64,000 nt of DNA from Kalaharituber pfeilii. Lineage: Eukaryota; Ascomycota; Pezizomycetes; Pezizales; Pezizaceae. The notes under the pieces were generated by a model. The model did no database searches. It was not told the origin of the DNA and saw only the letters and a list, made by a program, of their open reading frames with translations. Positions 57,271-64,000 of the stretch are shown here, piece by piece; within the stretch, counting starts at the first letter, position 1; every line of letters begins with the position of its first letter. Location of the stretch: assembly GCA_015179045.1 (NCBI GenBank), contig WHUZ01000007.1, positions 372,001 to 436,000 on the forward strand, read 5' to 3'. A program made the translations under genes and the position numbers.

Positions 57271-58650
57271 TAGGGGTTGTCACTGACTTATGTACTGGGA
57301 ATGACTACCAGAAAGTACCACTACTAACTGAGGCACTTTTACAGTAGAGGTTGTCACTGACTTACTGGGAATGGCTACCAGAAAGTACCACTGCTAACTG
57401 AGGCGCTTTTAGTGCCTTGGCCCCTTCGTTCATTGGTCTGTTGGCTGGTAGCCTCCAGTACCAACGTAACGCCTGTTACCAGTCAAATTTGACTTGTAGT
57501 GGGCTCTTCTAGAAGTAGTGGTCAGTTACAGGCTATACCGGAAGAGTAAAAATCCGGCACTTTTCATCCAGTAAAGCAAGGTTCCGGTATAGAATAAAAT
57601 GCTTGGCAGCTGTAAAAGGGGGATGGCAAAAATTTGTATAGAAATTACTAGAGTAGGAAATAAACAAGCGTAGCAAACATTAACTAAATCCAAGTCTATT
57701 TAATATTCATTGCTCTCACCATCTAGAAAAGTGTCAAGCCTTAAAAGTTCTTGGGGAGCATCAAATACACAAGCATCGACTATAGCCAGAATATGCAACT
57801 CTGACTGTTTCTCTAAAAGCCTATCAATTCACAAAAAAAGCTTCAAACTCTACAAGCATGGCTCCAGTCTTCCACCAGCAGCAGCGACAGCAGTAGTAGC
57901 AACAATGGCGACATCGGTGGCGGCAGCAGAGGTAGCATCAGTGGTGGCAGCAGCAATAGCAGCAATAGCAGCAGTGGTGGCAGCAGCGATAACAAGTGAT
58001 AGCAGCAGCGGTGACCCAGTTTTATCAATGGCAGCAGTAATGGTGGTAGCAGTGACAGCAACAGAGTGGAACAACCTGACTATGATAAGTGGTACAGTGG
58101 GGTAGCCTAAGATGTATTAGTATTAGTGTGTCTGGTATAGCAAATATTATTTGTATGGAGACAGGGGTGTAGTTGTCGGGGGGTTTCTGTCCGGTCCGGT
58201 ATTGTTAGGGCGTCCGGTATAGTAAGGGCAATTTGTATGGGTATAGCAAGGTTAGACTGTAGTAGCCTACTTTGCTGCATACACCCGCATTATTTCGTAC
58301 CATATGCACCACCCGCGTATTCACATCCCGATCACGTCAACATTGAGATGCATTTACAAACACAAATAACGCATACATATCCTCTTTATGGGTTCATCAC
58401 GCGTCAATTAAGAATCATAAGCATGATAGCTTTTACATCGCTCCTAAGCTTTCGTTGTATTATAGCTCTTTGAATTAGATGAGACATGTTGCAAAAAGAT
58501 TAAAGTCGATACGCGTATGCAGTGATGTGGTAATTCGCATTACTTACTAAATTTCTCAAGGGTAAAAAATGGGGTTCTCCATGACACCTGCTTAGTGTCA
58601 CTAGAGTACTTTCTCTGGTAGTTATTCCCAGTAAGTCAGTGACAACCCTA
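57271..58650. mobile_element. TIR element D, copy 1, carrying nested element B
   Basis: Ends TAGGGGTTGTCACTGACTTA and TAAGTCAGTGACAACCCTA. The left end is partly duplicated at about 57343-57400. Element B occupies 57529-58259. Copy 2 (61401-62057) is unbroken at the matching TA, which dates B as younger. Confidence 0.82.
57529..58259. mobile_element. TIR element B, copy 2
   Basis: TA at 57527-57528 and 58260-58261. The right end GGTATAGCAAGGTTAGACTG is a clean TIR. The internal triplet repeat (AGCAGCAG/GTGGCAGCAGC) at about 57880-58070 reads as poly-Ala/Val. Confidence 0.82.
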
Positions 58651-59103
58651 CTACTTATTCAACTGGCATGAGACTATTACTTGGATATCGCGCTACACAA
58701 GATCTGGTTACTGGGGTAGCCTCGGCACCGTCAATTGGCACACGAGACTACTTAGCACATGCCCTACTAGGATACCAGTCCGGCTAGTATATTTACTTAA
58801 AGCTTTACATGGCCATAGGTTCAGAGCATACACGAACAAGTATTCTCCTTGCCTCGGGTTCGAAGCAATTCCATTGCCCATACACTTGTATTCTGGCGCA
58901 CAAAGGTGCATCTGTGCCCAGTGACGCCATAGCAGAGTATTCATTTATCTTGGTCAAATAGGCTGCTCCAGTAGATTGGTTCTCAGTTCAATCGTCAACA
59001 CCCCACTAGGAGCTCTGATTTACGCGTACGAGACTACCAGTAACCTGCCGCGATCAGCTGATGCGGGGTTGCACACATATATATATGTATAAACGTCCGA
59101 AAC

Positions 59104-60348
59104 TAACGTCACTGACCGGGATCCGGTGCATTTCCGGAATTAAAACAACAGCCTCCTGTAAGGCCAAATCTTCATAGAAGATAATAAAATTGCACATACA
59201 GCTTGGAGAGGCATAGGAAAGTAAATTCCAGACCAATCGTAAATTTTGAATGATACTCTATGGTAGCAGTTGCCTAATTAGGCATCTGAACCCTATGCAG
59301 GTGTAAAATGGTAAGATAGCTATTTAGGACCTTGATTTTCATACATAATGTATTAAGGAAAATACATTACCTAATTATCACGACCCGGCGCCTGCATCGC
59401 CGCGCTCAGGGTAATGCAACGGCTGCCGGCTACCGCCCGGTCGCTGAACTCCCAGGATAAGCCGGCTGCCGGCTGCCCGCCAAACCACCAAGGTAAAGGC
59501 CGGTTACTGATCGTCCGTTCGATGTGAAAAGTCTGCTCTCGCCGCGCGTTCTTGTTGTGAAAATTCTGCATTCGCCGCCTTGCCTCTGCTTCTTGGCCGA
59601 AGGGCCCATCATGTATATAAAGCCCTACCTGGCCGTCTAGTATATAACTTTTCCCTTCCTCATCTGTTGTTTTGTCAATCAACCGATCCGTCTCGCCTTG
59701 AACTATTGACACCTCTAAACTCTTAAATCATACGTGCTATCCGAACCGACCCGAACCTCCGAACCGACTTGAACCTCCTAACTCACTAGAACGTATCCCT
59801 TGGTAGTATAGCCCGCTCGTCTGTGATACTAATTAAGTATATATCCTTATTGATCTCTACTTTCTGTCAACCTCTATACCTACAAGCTACTTAGGATATA
59901 TTCTCCGATATATAGAGTTATATTTTAGAACATTCTAAACATGTCCCATATTTTTTAGAATTATAACAGACTGAATATCAAAATTTGCTTCTAGTAATGA
60001 GAATATATATATAAATATTAGCTCATCACTTGTTCTATATGTATCCAATTATCATAAAACATTCCAGATCTCTTGAATACATACTATAGAAGGTTTATAT
60101 ACTTGCTCAAGGTCCTAAATAGCTATCTTGCCATTTTACACCTGCATAGGGTTCAGATGCCTAATTAGGCAACTGCTACCATAGAGTATCATTCAAAATT
60201 TACGATTGGCTAACTGAGGTGTGGAAGTTACTTTCCTATGCCTCTCCAAGCTGTATGTGCAATTTTATTATCTTCTATGAAGATTTGGCTTTACAGGAGG
60301 CTGTCGTTTTAATTCCGGAAGTGCGCCGGATCCCGGTCAGTGACGTTA
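59104..60348. mobile_element. Element E with 235-bp terminal inverted repeats
   Basis: Arms 59104-59335 and 60107-60348 are complementary over nearly their whole length (for example TAACGTCACTGACCGGGATC at one end and CTAAATAGCTATCTT near the loop). It could fold into a very long hairpin. No transposase. A solo LTR sits in the loop at 59376-59828. Confidence 0.85.
59376..59828 (+). mobile_element. Solo LTR (453 bp) with TSD CTAAT
   Basis: It begins TATCACGACCCGG and ends TCTGTGATA (inverted TATCAC/GTGATA). CTAAT lies at 59371-59375 and 59829-59833. A TATATAAAG box at about 59616 is a plausible plus-strand promoter. GC-richer than its surroundings. A TGTCACGACC-type start is common in Ty3-like LTRs; the class is an inference. 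Confidence 0.85.
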
Positions 60349-60385
60349 CTGCAGTTCTACGTTATTTTGCATACATATACTTGTG

Positions 60386-61017
60386 TACTAGGGGGTAGGG
60401 GAAAGTACCCAGAAGCGCTATGCAAGCATAGGGTGCGCCACCTGACAGGGGGTCAAAAGTGAAGTGGTATGACTTTTTGTCGAAAAGTCTTCAGAACTTT
60501 TGTACGGGATTTACACACAAAAATACAACACACGTATTTTTTAATTGCATACAAGTTAATAAAATAATGCATAATTCCATCTGACTACCATAACAGCAAA
60601 GTCAAATGTAGCACACTTCTAACTAATGACAAGAGTCTTGCTATTATCATTTTATCCCACTCTTAAAACTTTTCCACTTCGTTTGCGCATTCATCACGTA
60701 AAGTAATAATCCAGACGCGCTCAACCCAAGTACTGTAGTTTCTCGATTGTGAATTTCATGATCGAAATATTTGTGTGCCGAGCTCGGATTTTCATTTCAC
60801 TATTGTATGAGGCTTCAGCGGGATTCGAGGCTGTGACTGGCAAATGGAGTTGTGCGAGTTGGTTGAAAACAAACGTTAAATCATGTAGCGATGGGAAGCG
60901 TGTAGGAAAAGACTGTAGGTTAACAAGTATTACATAACCAACAGGTGAACTGTATCCTAGCTTACTATCCCTGTCACATTGTATGCGCTTCTGAAGACTT
61001 ACCCCTACCCCCGAGTA
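60386..61017. mobile_element. TIR element C, copy 2 (inverted)
   Basis: Complement of 413-1052 at moderate identity. It starts TACTAGGGGGTAGGGG and ends CCCCTACCCCCGAG just before TA. Confidence 0.75.
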
Positions 61018-61392
61018 CAGCGGAAAGTTTGGAAAAACAGGGGGCCCTTGACGGTTGCATAGACAAGGGTTGCGAGCGGTCTGTACTCACAATGGTGACA
61101 GGAAAGAGTCTCGACACTTTAGCAGAGGTACGGGATGCAGTAATAGAGGAGTGGAATAGGTTGGGAGCAGAGACTTTGAATCGCTATGTGGAAAGCATGC
61201 CAGATAGGATAGCTGCTGTAATTGCTGCTTATGGAGGCCATACTCGGTATTGAAGGATCATGATTTTTTCGAGTACAGTATGATACATAGCTCTTTTCTC
61301 ACTTTTCGCTGATTTTGTTGTACTATACCTCCTTTGTTTGTACCCTGTCTATGCAACCGTCAAGGATCCCCTATTTTTCCAAACTTTCCGCT
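61018..61392 (+). mobile_element. Tc1-like MITE with 48-bp TIR and transposase C-terminus
   Basis: CAGCGGAAAGTTTGGAAAAA and GGGG.CCTTGACGGTTGCATAGACA recur inverted at 61345-61392. A frame ends with AVIEEWNRLGAETLNRYVES then MPDRIAAVIAAYGGHTRY, matching the C-terminal end of Tc1/mariner DDE transposases (EEW...MP.R..AVI.A.GG.T.Y). TA precedes it; CA follows, a likely mutated TA. The catalytic domain is deleted. Confidence 0.82.
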
Positions 61393-61400
61393 GCACACAG

Positions 61401-62057
61401 GTAGTAGGGGTTGTCGACGATTAATTGAGAATGGTTACCACACTTCACTATACTTTACAATACTTGACTGAGGCGCTTTTAGTACCCTGGCCCCCTCGTT
61501 CATTGGCCCATTTGATGGTGGCGCAACTTACCAAAATAAGTTCTTTTACCTGACAAAATCGACTGGTAAATGGCTCTTCTGGTAAGTAGAGCTCAGTTAG
61601 TAATCTCCTTTGCTGCATACATCCGCAATTTTCGCACCATATGCAGGAGTCGTTTATTCACATCCCGCTTCATGTCAAACTTACAGCGCGTATATCAAAC
61701 ACAAGTAACACATACGTATCCTATTCATATTTGTCATCACACATCAATTTTATTCAAATCTGAATTGGAGTCTGAATCTGAATTAAGAATCATAAGTGTC
61801 ATGATAGCTTTTATGTCGCTCCTAATCACCTGATGTATTACAGCTCGTTGACTTAGAGGGGGCATGTTGCACGTAAAGTTGATATGCGTATGTATGCAAC
61901 GATGTGTAGGGACATATTCGTAGTAATTCAGATTACTTACCAATAAATTTCGCCAGGGTAAAAGGGGTACCTCACGACACCTGCCTAGTTTGGCTGGCGT
62001 ATTTTCCCTGATAACTTCTGGTAACCATTTTCAATTAGGCAGTGACAACCACTACTA
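61401..62057. mobile_element. TIR element D, copy 2 (empty for B)
   Basis: TAGTAGGGGTTGTCGACGAT at the left, and CAGTGACAACCACTACTA at the right. Shares TTTGCTGCATACA(T/C)CCGCA and CCATATGCA blocks with copy 1. Confidence 0.8.
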
Positions 62058-62274
62058 GTGTAACGTACAGAATCTTTACTGCGTCACATGGTCATAAAGT
62101 TTTTAGTCAACGAGAAGGCTGTTAAACAATGATTGGAGGCGAAGCAAGTGAGTAAAACTAAAGCTTACTTCCCTTGACTTACGAAGTTAAGCGCGCTGTA
62201 GACAAGGAGAGTATCCTGTTGGCAGTGGTGGAGATAGTCTGATTGCATGGTGGAGACTATATGGTCATCACACG

Positions 62275-62325
62275 TATAGAATGTCTTGGTGCCTTGGTGT
62301 CTTGGATTCTTGGATTCTTGGATTC
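62275..62325. repeat. Short tandem CTTGG(A/T)TT(C) repeat
   Basis: CTTGGATT and related 9-bp units repeat about five times. No gene. Confidence 0.7.
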
Positions 62326-62749
62326 TTCTCTTCTTTTGCTCTTCTTCTCTCTTGCTACAAGTCATTTAGCAGACTAGGACGAAAACGGAGATTTTCATAT
62401 TCAAGTCTTGTGTTTCGACTTTCCAACTAGTAAAGTAGTTCCCGCATACTTCTATCATTCTAGGAAACGTAACTAGGTCATTAGTGAAAGGTCATGGAAT
62501 GGCAGGTTTATTGAGAACATGCATTATCCACGGTACTAGTAACAACAACTAGTTGCAGCTTTTGAGAAGGCAATTGTAAGTGCCATGATTTGAACTCCGT
62601 ATTCATAGTTACTGGGATAGTCAGACGGATTCCGGGTTGCTGTTTATTACAGCCACAGTAGAGGCATGAGTTGTAACATGCCGATATTGAGTATACTAGA
62701 ACGTATGAGTTTGGCATTAGACTACAGAATCGCAGGATCAATTTCAGCC

Positions 62750-62801
62750 GCGTCTCTGCCATAGCTGGTAGTCTGTATGCGCGGTTACCCGACCAGAAAA
62801 A
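62750..62801 (+). mobile_element. Short retroposon, tail family 3, with 10-bp TSD
   Basis: TCTCTGCCATAGCTGGTAGT then CTGTATGCGCGGTTACCCGAC and a short A-tail. AATTTCAGCC at 62740-62749 and 62802-62811. Confidence 0.88.
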
Positions 62802-62964
62802 AATTTCAGCCTCGATTTTGTCAGCTATTACCTTCAACTGACCAGAATGCTCTGTTTTACTAGTACATCGTTGCCTCCCATTCAATTAAACTGATCACAA
62901 CCATTAAACTCAACAGGTGCGATTATCGTTGGGATTCAAGAAGGTCCGAAGTTTGGTTGCACTA

Positions 62965-63248
62965 CTAGACAGAAAAATAAGTATTTGGACAGGGGATAGA
63001 TGCATATTATGCAATGTGTGGTATTCGGCATATTTTGGTATGCTTGGCGGTAAAACAGGCCCAAAGTCATTATGTCAGCTGTCCAAATACTTTCTTACAT
63101 AATGAATTTGGACACCCTATCAGGAAATTTGGACTGTCTTATGGCTATCACCAGCCATGTATACGAAAATATGCTAGTTTCTGCCGAATACTGCATGGGG
63201 AATAAATATGCATTTATCTCCTGTCCAAATACTTATTTTTCTGTCTAG
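62965..63248. mobile_element. TA-flanked MITE, 284 bp
   Basis: CTAGACAGAAAAATAAGTAT and ATACTTATTTTTCTGTCTAG are perfect inverted ends with TA at 62963-62964 and 63249-63250. The inverted match extends inward about 40 bp with small differences. A related but diverged block lies at about 63563-63710. Confidence 0.88.
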
Positions 63249-63391
63249 TACGAGGGGTAGTGCAACCAGGCCGAGTAAACTTGAGCCCCAGATCAATGCA
63301 AGCGGACTTGTCTCGGATGGACCATTACATCTAACTTCAGAGGCGGCCACGGCCGCAGTCAAATACAGCAGCTATGATACCTGCGCTGGGA

Positions 63392-63468
63392 TTCTTTTTT
63401 TTATCGGGGGGGGGGTCGGGGGGCGCAGGGTCACATAATCCCGCATACAGGCTAGTCTATGGCAGGGA
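63392..63468 (-). mobile_element. Short retroposon, tail family 3, with 10-bp TSD
   Basis: A T-rich then G-rich leader precedes TAATCCCGCATACAGGC and TATGGCAGGGA (complement of the core). TGC(G/A)CTGGGA at 63382-63391 and 63469-63478. The tail is C/A mixed rather than pure A on its sense strand. Confidence 0.75.
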
Positions 63469-63767
63469 TGCACTGGGAGTCGGAAGTAGTTACATCATAG
63501 GGCAATGCTTGGGACCACGGGCTCGGGCAAGGTCTGAGCGCAAGACTGGGCCCGGGTACTAGCCGAAAAATTAAGTATCCAGACAGGCGATCAATGAATA
63601 TTTTCGTATGCTTGGCTGTGAGACCAGTCCAAATTTCGTGATAGTATCTAAATTTTATTATGTCAGAAGTATCCGGACAGCTGACCTAATGAAATTCACC
63701 AGACAGCTGATGTAATGAATTTGAGTCTTTACATTATGAACATGATAGGTCTTAAGATTCCAAGACT

Positions 63768-63935
63768 ACTCTTAGGAACGGCTGGTCTGGAGCTTTTCCA
63801 AAGCTATCCCGAGGGCTGTTCTATAAGCTGTTCTGGAGCCTATTTCCGAGGCTATTCGGTAGGACTGTTCTGGGGGTTTTTTCGGAGGCCATTCCAGAGA
63901 TTGTCCTGGAGGTTGTTTCGAGGGCTACTCTTACT
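63768..63935. repeat. Minisatellite of about 18-20 bp units
   Basis: GAGGGCTGTTCT, GGAGCCTATTCC and GAGGCTATTC-like steps alternate. The open plus-strand frame here (Gly/Leu/Phe/Arg-rich) follows from the repeat. Confidence 0.65.
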
Positions 63936-64000
63936 ACTATTATATTAATCAATCTATATACATATGGGTATCATGCTACATAACTATTCCAACCATCAGC

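Noticed and set aside
57710..58105. 131-residue Ala-rich frame as a host gene
   Set aside because: It lies wholly inside TIR element B, and its second half is a triplet microsatellite whose reading phase differs in the other copy.
59371..59712. 113-residue minus-strand frame
   Set aside because: It lies within the solo LTR, antisense to its probable promoter, with no domain.
209..63468. The short cores as tRNA-derived SINEs or tRNA pieces
   Set aside because: I see no A or B box (no GGTTCGANTCC) and no cloverleaf. The cores match LINE 3' ends instead.

Overview
The window looks like a gene-poor, transposon-rich region of a filamentous ascomycete nuclear genome (inference). The evidence is short GT-AG introns of about 50-120 bp, secreted chitin-binding and astacin-type proteins, a fungal sugar porter, RNase H-bearing LINEs with poly(A) tails, and hAT, PIF/Harbinger and Tc1/mariner remnants. 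I found no tRNA, rRNA or CRISPR array. I assign no genus. Intact-looking host genes are few. They are a PLAC8-like Cys-rich protein (10.6-11.6 kb, minus, one homopolymer frameshift), a secreted astacin-like metalloprotease (14.0-15.6 kb, minus), a 1270-residue unrecognised five-exon gene (18.3-22.5 kb, plus), an MFS sugar transporter (23.0-24.9 kb, minus), two related small secreted Cys-rich proteins (44.7-45.1 kb plus; 55.7-56.1 kb minus), a four-TM MARVEL-like protein (48.8-49.4 kb, plus) and a secreted double chitin-binding (CBM18-like) protein (50.8-51.5 kb, minus). A PL1 pectate lyase at 32.6-33.9 kb is a clear pseudogene. Layout: 0-10 kb is repeats (a nested LINE and two nested TA-flanked elements). 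10-25 kb is the gene island. 25-42 kb is a dense nest of transposable elements. 44-56 kb alternates genes and transposons. 56-64 kb is again repeats (TA-type elements, a long inverted repeat, a solo LTR, minisatellites). Two things stand out. First, two oppositely oriented hAT-like elements (28127-29152 and 38471-39358) have mismatched flanks now. Computationally inverting the 9.3-kb segment between them gives each a perfect 8-bp target-site duplication. It also rejoins a LINE endonuclease reading frame and the terminal repeat of a third element. The segment was therefore inverted by recombination between the two copies, or the assembly is flipped there. Second, the window is dotted with extremely short retroposons (about 35-45 bp plus a poly(A) tail, several with 10-14 bp target-site duplications). 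They fall into three sequence families that appear to share one two-stem fold with compensating base changes. Two of the families are also the 3' ends of larger LINE copies here. The many empty/filled site comparisons give an insertion order: pectate lyase, then solo LTR, then short retroposon; hAT copy, then short retroposon at its splice donor; Harbinger transposase, then solo LTR; TA elements A and D, then TA element B.
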